NCBI GenBank assembly: GCA_013399855.1
Contig: VXAY01005183.1
Coordinates: 1 to 64,000 of the forward strand
DNA: 64,000 bases
Reading direction: 5' to 3'
DNA from: Oxyruncus cristatus
Taxonomy: Eukaryota; Chordata; Aves; Passeriformes; Cotingidae
The notes under the pieces are model-generated. The model ran no database searches. It saw only the letters and a list, made by a program, of their open reading frames with translations, and had not been told where the DNA came from. The position numbers and the translations under genes are program-made. Below, one piece after another: positions 25,581-37,366 of this stretch (position 1 is its first letter; every line of letters begins with the position of its first letter).

Positions 25581-27187
25581 GTGATGAAGGAGCCCCTCCA
25601 CGATGTTAATCCCTGCTTTGCTCCCCTGATCAATGCAGGAAAAGAGCCTGCTGTGAAAATTCAGCCTCGTGGATCAATAACCCCTGGCTACCCAACTGTA
25701 TTAAAGGGAATTGATGGGCGGAGGGATCTTGTAAACACTTGTTTGTCCCATCAGCATGTCTGTGTGTTTGTTGATGGTCAGGACATCTCCAGAGCCCTGT
25801 CAGCTGGGATGTGGCTCCAGTGGCACTTGGGATTACAGCAGAACATACGTTCCTTTATCTTTTAAACCCCTTCAGCAGCCCAGGTATGATTAGACATCAG
25901 TAATGGAAACGTTTTAGTTGATAGCGAATTTTATTCATTTTTATATAAGAACACAAAAGCTTTATTTATGCTGGGTGAGTTGAGATTGAGAGAAACACCC
26001 AAGTAACTTTGGCCCCTGGGTGACATTTTAAGGGATAAACGATCAGTGTGATGCAAATGAGTGAATTGATCAAACCTGGTGATTTAAATCACTTTGATTT
26101 ACATCAGCAAGAGGGAAGCTTTGATTTAAATCATTGATTTTAATCTTGTTTTGGGATTGTACTTTCATTATTTTCCTGAAGACAGGTTGATTTTCATTGG
26201 CTGGTGACTATTTGAAGCGTGCTTATTTGCAAACAGGTTGAGCTCTTCAGTTAATTCCTTAATTCCTTTTTTCGGGCAGGAGCAGGAATGCTTAGCTGGT
26301 AGGGAAGTGGGCAGGAATGTGTTCTGGAGTAGGTACATAATTCAAAAAATCCTCATTTAAATTCTTCAACATTTACATTTCTAAATGAGCACATTATTCC
26401 CTATATCTGCTAAAGTGCCTTAGCACTTGACTCTCCTTCCCAGTGCTCCTGCTGTAGCTTTCACCAGTTCAGGACTGGGATTTGCTTCCCTCCCTCCCCA
26501 GCCTCCCCAAAAGACAGCAATAACTAATGCTGCTAAATATTTTATGTGTAATTTTAAATAACATTATTGCAAGTTTGTGTTTTGGAATAGTTGATCAGAA
26601 TTTTAATGGAACTTTGAAAAAAGCCAATTAAAATAGAATTCAAACGCTTCTTCTTTTTTTACCTCTTCCCTTATGAATTCTAATATGAATTCAGGTGGTT
26701 CCCCAGCATTTTTTTTGATGGTGAATGCAACCCTGGTTTGATAATCAAGGGGAAAAATGTATTAAGCTAGTTTTCAACACGGAATACATATTGAATTTCT
26801 TCTTTCCTCTCTGAAGGAGTTCAGCAGCAGGTTTTTTTAATTTTGTGTCTGTCTCGCAGATGAGTTCAAGTGGTTTGGTCGCTGTTTAAATTCCCCAGGC
26901 TAACGAGGGAGGCAGCCACTGCTCTGCCTTCTTGGGATTAAAACCAAAACTCCTTCACACTGGTATTCCTTTGTCCCTGGGCCACAAGACTTGTTGCAGC
27001 CACAGGACAGTTACAGTGAGGGTTGAATAAGCACAGACAGGAGCTACCGGTCTGCTTGGATTTTCTGTTCTTATTTTGTTAACATTCCTGGGATGGTGAT
27101 AGTTTTGTCTCTAAAGCTCTAAAGAACACCTTAAATCCTTTGGTAATTAACTATTCGCTTATTAATCTGCATCCTCAGCACTGTGAG

Positions 27188-27232
27188 GATATATATGGTG
27201 TGAGTATATATATATATGGTGTATATATATAG
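27188..27232. repeat. TA-rich microsatellite with GGTG interruptions
   Basis: Runs of TATATATA alternate with GGTGTGAG and GGTG, as an imperfect dinucleotide array. Confidence 0.9.
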
Positions 27233-29431
27233 CAGAAAGGCAACAGTTTTGGGGTGAAGCTGATCATACCTTCCCTTCTCCAGTATCAAACCTGTGATGC
27301 TTCTTACAGCCCAGTGCTTACACTCTGCTGAAAGCTGGCAGGATTTAGGTAAGAAGATGCTTCAAGGCCTCCCTTCTCCCCTCCCCCCAAAAAAGATGAC
27401 AATTATTTCTTCAGAATGTGCTTTTTTGACTTTTGTGCTGCCTTAAAAACAAACGCCTCACCACGCTGCTGTACCAGCACCTCACTGCAGAATGGGCTGT
27501 GCTGTAGGTCAGGGCAAAAGTGAGGTTTCCCTGGAATTCTGTGTTGCCAGGTCATCCATTTGCTGCTGTCGGTGTTCCCGGGTGATGCTGTGACAAAGAG
27601 GTGTCCCTGCCATCACTCAAGGGGCTGCTGCTGGAAATGACAGGGCGCTCACCAGGTTCTTGCAGGTGTTAAGCTCTGCTTAATAACTTAGAAAATGCTT
27701 AATTTTTTTTCTGATGAGGGAAGGAAAACCTTTGTATGAATTCAAAACACTGGTGCTGCTCAGATCTGTGGAGCTGGAAGGAGAAACTGATGGTACGTAT
27801 GACCTTGCACCCTTGGGTGCTTCTGTCCCACATTCTAGATCAGATTTTTAATTCTGTCTCAAATTTTGCACACACAAGCCTAAGTTGGGGGCCTTACTGG
27901 GACGGTTTATATATATTGGAACATCCATTTGGATGAAAAACAAATTGAGATAGAACAGAAATAACAAACTGTGAAGAGAAATTAAGTGGTCACCGCTGTT
28001 TACCCACGCTCGTAATACAGGGAGTGGTAGGTGTAAAATGAAAGGGAAAGGAAATCCTTCAGGATATGTGCCAACCATGATAAAATAGGAGGATTTCTTG
28101 CCCAGTGCTGTGAAACACTTGATTCTTGGTACTGTTTTATGTCTACTCCCTCAGAAATGTGGACATGGGAGTGGGTGTACAGATGTGCAGCCTTGTATTC
28201 CCGTTTATCAGTCCACATGGATCCGGCTGTAGCAGATACTTCCTCTTGGACAAGCAGAGAAAGATGGGAATGTGAGGCAGGAACAGGACTGGAAATAAGA
28301 TGGGAAATTAATGTAGAAGCTGAGAATGTGGCAGTAAGAGGAGGGAGAGATGAGTTCTGAGAGGATTCCTACAGTGGGAGGAGAGGGCAGGGACCTTTCA
28401 GGTGAACCCTTCAATCTCCCACCCACTTGCCAAGAGTTGTGCAAACCCAACGTGGAAGTTTCTGGTAGGGAAATGAGGAATAGGATGTTTTCTCATCTGC
28501 TGTGGGGAGTACAAAGAGGAGTGGGCCTATTTTCAGCAAAAAATTGATACTAGGAAAATAATTTCTGTGCTGGCCTCCTGAAAGAGCTCACTGGGTGGAG
28601 AGAGTCTTAATATTCTGGTTCCTCTTCCCCGAGTTGCCCTGAGCTTTTCCTGCCAGTAACTTCATCTCAATGCAGCAACAGTTATCTGTAAAGTCTTAAG
28701 TGATCCTGCAATAAAAGGGCCTTCTTAATCAGAGATGGTAAAGTCTGAGACAGTCAGTGCTTTCAGCGTTGGCATCCTGTTCTGCTCAGGCCATCCCACG
28801 TAGGAGGAAGACGGTCACAAAAAGTGATTTGGCTGTAATGCAACAAAACAAATTCTGGCCAAATTGTGGACTTGGAGTTAATGGGTACACAGTGTTACGC
28901 TGCAGGCCTGCAATGCTGACTGGAAATCCTGGGGAGCTCTGTAGCCTGTTAACTACTCAGGACTGCTTTGTTATTTCAAGTTTGGCTCCATCTCGTAAAA
29001 AATGGGGCACTTTCACGTCTTGTATTTCAAAAATAAAAGACGTTTTAAGAATATAAAGGGCGAGTCTTACCATGGCTCCGAAGCAATCCGGTGAGGCTGT
29101 GATCTAATGCATTTATGTGCATGTGTGTGTCATCCCTCCTTCTCCCCCCCTCAGCCAGCTGGATGGTGACTTACGGTGTCAGCGTTCTCCTTGTGGACGT
29201 GGAGCGAGTCTTTCCCGACACTCCATGTTTTTACAACACGTTCGCACGCTCCCGGCTCTCGGAATTGCTGCACATAAATTGTGCCCTGGGCCATTTAGGA
29301 ACATCAGATCCCCGCAGGGTCAGACTGAGGGGCAGCCCAGCCCAGTAGCCAGTCTCTGATCGCAGTAAAACACGAATTGCAGACGCTCAGCCTTTCTCTT
29401 GCAGTTGGTGAAGTGGCAGAAACCACGTGGT

Positions 29432-29722
29432 GGCTTCGGTCTTCTCCCAGGGAACAAGGGAGAGGACGAGAGGAAATGGCCTCAGACTGTGCTAGGGGAG
29501 GTTCAGGATGGACATCAGGAAGAATTTCTTCATGGAAGGGGTTGTTAAGCATTGGAAAGGACTACCCAGGGAGGTGGTGAAGTCCCCATCCCTGGAGGTG
29601 TTTAAGGAAGGCCTGGACATGGCACTCAGTGCTCTGGGCTGGATGACAAGGTGGGGATCAGCCACAGTTTGGACTTGATGATCTTGGAGGTCTTTTCCAA
29701 GCTAAATAATTCTGTGATTCAT
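29432..29722 (+). mobile_element. CR1 LINE 3' end, forward
   Basis: GGTCTTCTCCCAGGGAACAA, GGACATCAGGAAGAATTTCT, GATGATCTTGGAGGTCTTTT, terminus AATAATTCTGTGATTC. Confidence 0.97.
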
Positions 29723-30016
29723 AGTTTGTGACTGACAAAATTTGGGCCGTCGGGAGACCTTTCTCTGCCGCACATCTCTCCATTTCCCCAAAAACTCCTT
29801 GACCCTCTTTCTGGAGCTCAACTGCTGTGAGCTCTTCTCAGCAAGGGCGCTTTCTGGTTCTTGGCTGTTCAGTCTCAGTCACAGGTAAAAGTGGCTCCCA
29901 ACTAATGTTTTACAAGTTAAGAAAGCTTTTTATACCCCATCCTGTTTGTTTTTTTCTCCAAACCTTTATATTCCCAAACATTAAGGCTGAGCAGTCTTTT
30001 GAAATTGTTATTTACA

Positions 30017-30062
30017 GCATCAAAAATAAAAAATAAAATAAAAAAAAATTAAAAAAAAAGTT
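30017..30062. repeat. A-rich low-complexity stretch
   Basis: An AAAATAAAAAATAAAATAAA-type tract. It could be the poly-A tail remnant of a retrocopy, but no copied gene is recognisable upstream. Confidence 0.75.
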
Positions 30063-30493
30063 TATAAATCAGGGTTTGGTAACATGAAGGGCTTAATTCT
30101 GTTCTAGGGGTATAAGATTCACTTCACTCAGCTGTTTTTTTCACTCCTTTTCCTTCCAATCATTTGACTCTGGGAGCTGGAACTTAAAGAAGAGCAAATG
30201 TGAACTGTGAGTGTGAGGACGGTGAGAGAATGGATGAGAGGTTTTACTTTCTGATTTGGATTCTAAAGAAAGTCCAAAAAAAAAAAAAAGAGACTGTCAG
30301 AGTTACCCCACTTTTCCTTTTCTTTTTCAGATCCTTAAATGGTTCTCTTAGTGCAAATCCTTGGTGGGAACTGAATGGAATCAACCAGTTCTCTCTAATC
30401 ATTAACCCTTCCAGTGATCCGGGTACTTCACTGTGTCCATCCCAGCTCTCTTGGAGAGCTCACTCTGTGTAATCCAGTCACTCCAGGGCCAGT

Positions 30494-30653
30494 TTTCCCA
30501 GAGAAGCTGTGGCTGCCCCATCCCTGGAAGGGTCCAAGGCCAGGTTGGATGGGGCTTGGAGCAACCTGGGATAGTGGAAGGTGTCCCTGCCCATGGCAGG
30601 GGATGGAACAGGACAAGCTTTAAGGTCCCTTCCAACCCAAACCATCCTGTGGT
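30494..30653 (+). mobile_element. CR1 LINE 3' end, forward
   Basis: CCCAGAGAAGCTGTGGCTGC through GCAACCTGGGATAGTGGAAG to TCCAACCCAAACCATCCTGT. Confidence 0.95.
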
Positions 30654-33339
30654 AATCAGGTTTTTTTTAATTAAAAATTACTCTAGGAAGATCCTTCTGT
30701 TTTTTGCTACTAAATGAGAGAGAACTCCTAACCAGTGTGTGCACATCCTAAAAAAATGGCTTGGATACTCGTTCAGAAAGGTGGAAGTGGAGGGTGAGAT
30801 GTGATTCACAGTCTCCAACTACCCTCAGAGACTCCTGTCCTGCTCTGTTCTCTGGAGGTTCTTGCAGCAGTCTTAGCGTGGTAACTTTGGAATGTCTTCC
30901 AGGAGCTGCTTAAATTCGATGGCTGACCTCAGCCATGGGAATTTGGCTGTGTTTTGAGTGGTAAGTCATGTTTGAACAGGGGTTAAAGTGGCTCAACAAA
31001 TAGTATCCTTGTGTGGAAGGGAGCGGAGATTTATATAACAGATAAATGTGCCAATGCCATTATCAACTGGGTGAAAAGAATCATAAAGAAGTAATAAGTA
31101 AAAACTGAAGTTGAAATTCCCCTTTTATGTAAGTCAGTGTTTTTTTGGATAATATTCTTAGAACTAACTGAAGAGGAAAAAAACCCATCCCGTCTCCTGT
31201 GCTTGGCAGCAGAATTGTTGGTCAGCAGGAATGTTCAGGACTGGTGAAAAATTGTTTTTTAGATAATTGCCTGTTGCAGACTGTCTAGAGGAGCTCACAT
31301 TTTATTTTTTGGCATATTGCATTAAACAGTAGCTCTTAACATTTGAGGAGTGATGTGTTGATTTATATATCCTTCAGTGCCCCTGGTGGACATCCAATTT
31401 CCAAACTTGGAGACCTCTGTTGAATAACCAGAGTCCAAATTTTTAGTCCTCAGATGAGAAGATTTAACTTGCCAAGGTGGTGCCTGTCCAGCTCCAAGGA
31501 AAAAAGGAGAAGGTGATGAATGGGACAGGTCTAAAAGCTTCTGTAGGAAGGGCTTTACACTCCTTCCCACCTGGATTTTGGTGTATATATGGCTTTGAAT
31601 GGGTTGTCTGTCCCTCTGAGCAGCATCCATGCGCTTGGAGGAGTCCTGGAGACTCATCTAAAAGTTCAGAATCAGAATGGAATTCGCGTGTGAATAAAAA
31701 ATATTTGGGTTTTTCCTTTGCTGCCCTTAAAATTGGAAGGTTGTTAAAACAGCAGCTCAGTGCTGGAACTGCCAGTAGTCGTGTCATTGATATACAGGAG
31801 GTATTACAGGGATATTTTGGAATTACAATTATTAGAAACTAGTTAGCAGGGGGGAAAATGCAGTTCCCACCCCAAATGGGACAACCATGACTCTTGAAGC
31901 AGATTTTTGAAGGGTGCTGGTGGCTCATCTGTGGTATCCCAGCAGCTGGAAATCCAGGGATAGAAGAATTCATACCATAAGAAGTCTTTAAACTCTCTTA
32001 ATTGGCGACCAACTTCATTGACACCTGAATTACACGTGTGTAAAGCTGTCAGGGCTCTGGGTTTGTCTCCAGCTCCTGGTTTTGGGATGTTTTTGGGCTG
32101 AATGAGATGAGATTAACTGACTCCATCATTTACTTGGGTTTAAAATAAAATGTAAGTGTAAAAATACATAAATACACCCCCCCACACACACTTCCAGAAG
32201 TTGGAATGGCAAATTATAAAGAATCTTCCCTAATCTTTGAATCAGAGGGTTTGGAGGCAGAGTAACGTCTGGAAATGAAAGTCAGGGCTGGATTATGAAA
32301 TGTCTGAATGAGAGGAATAAATTCATGGGGTTTAGCTGTTATTTTGGCCACTTCCCTGCTGCTTCCCCCAGCACCAGCCTTTGCCCTGTGTTAAAGATAA
32401 GCCCAAATGTTTGGTCCAAAACCAACTCTAGTGGATAATGGATTTTCTGCTTGTTTCTGGAAGTGGAAAAAAACTCCCTCCGTGATCAATCAGCTTCGAG
32501 AATAAATTGATGGTGACTCTGCCTATCTTCAGTAGAGATGATTTGTTCCTGATTCCTCCCATCCCTTTCCCTCCTGTCTGTCTCTCAGTTACCAGGTTTC
32601 CTGCAGGCATTGCCTGGATCCAGTTGGGCAAAAGGAAAGTTTTCAGAGTGAAAATGGAGGATGTAATGGCAGCCAGAACCACCAGTGACAGCTGTAATTA
32701 TATATGGGGCACGTACATTCCAGCAGATTTAAACCACACTGGTTTAAGCACGGCCCAGATTTAGGATCTGAGCCTGGTGACCGTGGCACTCACTAAATCT
32801 CTCATTCCATCTTCTGCCATTTACTGTCTCTCTCAAATTCTCAGTGAGACTTTTTTTTTCCTGGTTGTTCTATGGAACAGCTTTGATTTTTCTCACTTTG
32901 TGGTTATTTTAAGCTTCAGAAAACAATAAGAATGTACTTTTCTCTTATTTCCCCCCCCCCTTCCCCCTTCTTTCCTCTGTGCTTTTATGAAAGCAGAATC
33001 TGTGTAGATAAAGCACAGTTGATCTGTTAGGGATTACTGTTTCTCAGTTATTCTTTTGCTCTTGCATATCAGGCCTTTATGTGGAAGAATATTTAAAGGT
33101 GCCGTGTAGAACAGCGAGATGAAAGATGCTTTGTGCACTGAAGAATCCTGGTGTCACAGGAGCCCACCTGTTCTCCCCTAACTTTTTATTTTATTTTATA
33201 TTTTTTTCAAGCCAAAGTTTATTTAAAGTGGTTTTTAGTGCTTGGAAAAGCTGCTGGGTTTTGCCAGCCTTCAAGATTGAAAGGCTCTTCCCCACAGGTG
33301 GTGGCAGCGGCACCGTGGCCTGGAATTCAGGGCACAGGA

Positions 33340-33465
33340 GTGGGAATGAGAAGATCCACGTTCTGTTCTCATCTTTGTCACAGGTGACCTTGAGCCAAGT
33401 AGCTGAGGCTCGGTTTTCCGTGGAGAATTTTACCCCCGGCTCATGAGGACATTGCAAAGATTTTG
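33340..33465 (+). mobile_element. MIR-like ancient SINE remnant, forward
   Basis: GTGACCTTGAGCCAAGTAGC, TGAGGCTCGGTTTTCCGTGG and a CTCATGAGGAC block follow the order of MIR (GTGACCTTGGGCAAGT, CCTCAGTTTCC, CTCATAGGG). Confidence 0.6.
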
Positions 33466-33507
33466 CTGCTCTCTTAGGAAAGGGAAAAAAGGTAAAAAAT
33501 CTTCTTG

Positions 33508-33525
33508 CATCATCATCATCATCAT
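33508..33525. repeat. (CAT)6 microsatellite
   Basis: Six uninterrupted CAT triplets are present. Confidence 0.95.
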
Positions 33526-34351
33526 GAGGCAACGGAGCTCATCTCCAGTCTACCAACCGGGAGGATAATGGGCAGTTTTCAGGAGAAGGTTTATCCAACA
33601 GCCCATGGAAAACCTTGGAATAAGTGGGAGTTCTTTTTCTCTGTGCTGAATTTTCCAAGAGGAGCCAAGGAAACCACGCTGGCTTCATCCATAAAGCCTG
33701 TTTCTGTTGGTGTGTCCTACATGAAATCGTGGTGATTTTTGTGGAGGCTCGAGCTGGATGAATCCACAGGTCCATTTGATGTAGCTTTGTGTGTCACACC
33801 GTGGTCAGTGCTGGACCATTAATGCACCCATCCAGCTTGCAAAGCTGTTCCTCTGATTAAGCACCAGAGGAGTTTTCTTTTTTGACCCTTTCAGGCCATC
33901 AGCTTAATTCCCAGAAGCTTCAGATTTAATTACCCATATCATTACCACAGCATGCATAGCTGCAGATTTTATTAATGACCATAAAATTACCGAACCCTCT
34001 TCAAAATGAGCGCCGAGTCGCAGCCAGAAGGTCCTTTCCCACCTCAGCTGTGGCACAGCTGAATCCACAGGTTGGTGCAGCACCTCTCCTGTGTTTTTGC
34101 AAGTGCTCATCCCTCTTTCTGCACCCGATTTCCTCCTGATTTACTACACTGGTAATACTCTTGTGCAGTTCTGCCACCAAACTCGGGTATTTTTGTCTCT
34201 AAACTGGTAGCTGGGCTGAAGTTTTACTCTTCCCAGAGCCTGTTTTTATGCCTTTTAACAGCAGCCTGACCTTTTCACCTCTCTGTTTCAGATTCCTTCC
34301 GCTCACTCTGTTGCCTTTGCTCCTATCCCTAAAATGTTCTTTTAATCCATT

Positions 34352-34612
34352 TCAGTTCCTTCTGCCTGCACAATACTTTATGACTTTGTAAATCAGCCGG
34401 AGTGGTACAAAATCAAATGCTTTCCTGAGATCCTGATAACTTATGTCCACTGTTTCACTCTTGTCTAACCTAACGATTTGGTCGTATAATAAAAAGGATT
34501 TCAGCAGATTTGTCAGGCATGACCTTCCTTTTATGAATCTGTACTGGATGTCCTCTACTAAATTATGCATTTCCAAATGTTCTGCAATTTTGGCTTTTAT
34601 CAACACTTCCAA
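34352..34612 (-). pseudogene. Old LINE reverse-transcriptase fragment (CR1/L2-like)
   Basis: The translated minus strand keeps KGRSCLTNLL and, about 30 residues on, DISYQDLRKAFDFVP. This fits the non-LTR reverse-transcriptase fingerprint in which GFRKGRSCLTNLL precedes the YLDFSKAFDxVPH motif with the first catalytic Asp. The fragment spans only this part of the fingers/palm, is not followed by an FADD box, and has changed motif residues, so it is dead. It is more diverged than the CR1 3' ends nearby. A forward CR1 end begins about 150 bases to the right. The LINE clade (L2, CR1-L3 or older CR1) cannot be fixed from this piece. Confidence 0.75.
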
Positions 34613-34761
34613 TACATTCCCCCAGCTGAAGCTGGATTTCCTGTTCAGAGATTCAGCAGAACTCCGTCACAGCCTGATGAAATTCATCAGTTTTTCAGAA
34701 TTCTCTGTAATACAACTCCTGCTTTTTGTCCTCTTCTTAGTGAATGACTCTCTCTGAGAGA

Positions 34762-34980
34762 GAGGAGGGTTAGATGGGATGTTGAGAAGAGATTCTTCCC
34801 TGTGAGAGTGGGGAGGCCCTGGCACAGGTTACCCAGAGAAACTGTGGCTACCCCATCCCTGGAAGTGTCCAAGGCCAGGTTGGACAGGGCTTAGAGCAAC
34901 CTGAGATAGTGGAAGGGGTTGAGTTGGAACTGGATGAGCTTTAAGGTCCTTTCCAACCCAAACCATTCTGGGATTGTGTA
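34762..34980 (+). mobile_element. CR1 LINE 3' end, forward
   Basis: GGGTTAGATGGGATGTTGAG, GGCACAGGTTACCCAGAGAA, terminus CCATTCTGGGATTGTG. Confidence 0.95.
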
Positions 34981-35580
34981 ATTCTTGACCCTGGAATCAG
35001 TATTTTGTTTCACAGCTCTGTCAGTACTGTGTGCTCAGGAAATAAGTGGCTCCCCATCTGTAGTTCATGGAACGAGTTGCTGAGTCTCAGCCCTGTCAGG
35101 TGAGAGGGTGTAGGCTGGTAGCTCAATCTCAATATGGTTCCAAGCTTCCTAAATAATTCCACTTGGGGCTGGAGGTCAGTTCACCTCACTGGGCATCCAT
35201 TTATTTTTCTTGCCTGCTTCCTAAGGAGTATTTTCTGGTTTCCATTGCAGGCTCGCGTTGTGCTTTGGCTGGTTTTATACATGTAAGGGGGGGAAGGGAA
35301 ACTCCAAATCCTTCAAGTGTTCTTGCTTAAAGCTCTTATACTTGTGCTTATACCTCCTTGGAACATATAGCTTCCCACTTGGGCTGTGCTTCCAAATATG
35401 GATTTCTCTTGGAGGTATGTTCTGACCCACCTACTTTGCACTGCTGATATATTTAGCAAAGTCTTGCCGTAATAGTCCTGTGGTGCTGTCCCAAAGCTGT
35501 CACCTGCTCCTCTGCCCTCCTCCTTCCCATTTGCCTTCCATGCAGCAAAAGCCACCTGCCAGAGTTCCCTGTAGGATAAG

Positions 35581-35846
35581 GGGGAATGGCTTTAAGTGAA
35601 AGAGAGCAGGGTTAGGTGGGATATTGAGAAGGAATTCTTGGCTGGAAGGGTGGGGAGGCCCTGGCACAGGTTGCCCAGAGAAGCTGTGGCTGTCCCTGGG
35701 TCCCTGGAAGTGTTCAGAGTGAGGTCTGACGGGGCTTGGAGCAACCTGGGATAGTGGAAGGTGTCCCTACCCATGGCAGGGGGTTGGGGCTGGATGATAC
35801 TTGGTGTCCCTTCCAACCGAAGCCATTCTGTGATTCCGTGACTCCT
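35581..35846 (+). mobile_element. CR1 LINE 3' end, forward
   Basis: GTTAGGTGGGATATTGAGAA, GGGTGGGGAGGCCCTGGCAC, terminus CATTCTGTGATTCCGTGA. Confidence 0.96.
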
Positions 35847-35939
35847 TTCCCTCAAACCTGGCTTGTGCAAAGCCAAGGTGCTGCTCAGCCTGGTTGGCTT
35901 GAGAGCAGCCCAGGAGGGTTGGATCCACAATGCCCTGAC

Positions 35940-36256
35940 AGGAGCGTGGAGCCAGGTGGGGATGGACCTTTTCTCCCAGCTAACAAGTGAGAGGACCAGA
36001 GCCTCAAGCTGTGCCAGGGGAGGTTCATGTTGGACATCAGGAGGAATTCCTTCCTGGAAAGGGTGGTCAGGCATTGGAAGGGGCTGCCCAGGGAGGGGGT
36101 GGAATCCCCATCCCTGGAGGTGTCCAAGGAAGGACACCTTCCTTGGACACACCAGCTCAGTGCTCTGGGCTGGATGCCAGGGTGGGGATCAGGCACAGAC
36201 TGGACTCAGTCTTGGAGGTCTTTTCCAAGCTAAATAATCCCGTGATTCTGTGACCA
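35940..36256 (+). mobile_element. CR1 LINE 3' end, forward, with internal hairpin
   Basis: GGGGAGGTTCATGTTGGACA and GGGCTGCCCAGGGAGGGGGT, ending AATAATCCCGTGATTCTGTG. An inverted repeat at 36120-36150 interrupts the usual sequence. Confidence 0.96.
36120..36150. repeat. 14-bp inverted repeat with 3-base loop inside a CR1 copy
   Basis: GTGTCCAAGGAAGG is followed by ACA and then its reverse complement. Related CR1 copies (for example at 29600) continue past AAGGAAGG without the return arm, so the second arm was added inside this copy. Confidence 0.95.
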
Positions 36257-37049
36257 CGATGTCAGAGCAGACCATTTGTATGGAGTGCATCCTAAGAGCC
36301 CCAGGCTCTTTCTTTGGCCTGGACCCAGCTTAGAGCAAAAAAACCACTGGAGCACTGGTTGGGTGTGTGGCTGCCTTGCCTCTGCTGTTCATTGCAGGAG
36401 GAAATTCCCCAGTTATGGAGTTACTGAACTTCCAGCAGAGTTTGGGAAGTAACGCTGCATGTAACGGACTGGCTTATCTTTAGGAAGCCACGTTCTGCCT
36501 CCCTCCTTCGCTCTTCCTGTGAGATGTCATCCAAGATGGATTCCAAGTGCAAAAAAAAAAAAGAAGAAAGAAATAACTAAAGCTAGCAAACCTGCAGCAA
36601 GTGATTCATTCCTACTAAATTTAAACCACTTATTATGGGGAGGGAAAAAAAAAAAAAAAAGAGGGAACTCGGATTACAGGTTTAGCGAGCGTGAGCTCAT
36701 ATTTCAGCACACATTGCTGGATTTGCGATTGCTAAACTAGTGATTTCTTGGAACTCTGCTATTAGCATTGTTAAGCAGTGTTCCAGACAGTCACTCCTAT
36801 AAATCCCTGGTAATATGTTAAGCAGAAGGCCTTTGCAGGAATAATTAGCCAGCGAGTGATCCCTGTTTGGGGGGTGCGGTCTGGGATAAGGGGATGGATC
36901 GGGGAGATGACTCTGCTTGCTGTGGGAATGTCCTGGTTGAACATCCAGATGGCGTTGGCCTGAATGTTACTGCCACTTTTTATAGATGCTTAGGAGTATT
37001 TTATTTATTTATTTGGATAAAAGTGTTGAAGAGGGTGTATGAAGAGGCC

Positions 37050-37366
37050 TAAAAGAGAGCTGGAGAGGAAGTCAGGAGAAGGGATGGAGGGACAGGACTA
37101 GGGGGAATGGCTTCCCACTGCCAGAGGGCAGGGAGAGATGGGATATTGGGAAGGAATTCTTGGCTGGGAGGGGGGTGAGACCCTGGCACAGGTTGCTCAG
37201 AGAAGCTGTGGCTGCCCCTGAATCCCTGGAAGTGTCCAAGGCCAGGTTGGACAAGGCTTGGAGCAACCTGGGATAGTGGAAGTTGTCCCTGCCCATGGCA
37301 GGGAGTTGGACTGGATGATCTTTAAGTTCCCTTCCAACTCAGACCATTCTGTACTGCTGTGATTCT
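37050..37366 (+). mobile_element. CR1 LINE 3' end, forward
   Basis: GAGAGATGGGATATTGGGAA, TTGGAGCAACCTGGGATAGT, terminus CTGCTGTGATTCTG. Confidence 0.95.

Noticed and set aside
34200..34760. Possible intact LINE or retroviral polymerase gene
   Set aside because: Only about 87 codons with two reverse-transcriptase motifs remain; no endonuclease, FADD box, gag or LTR is present.
35592..36256. Several frames of 70-190 codons on both strands
   Set aside because: They fall in two consecutive CR1 3' ends.
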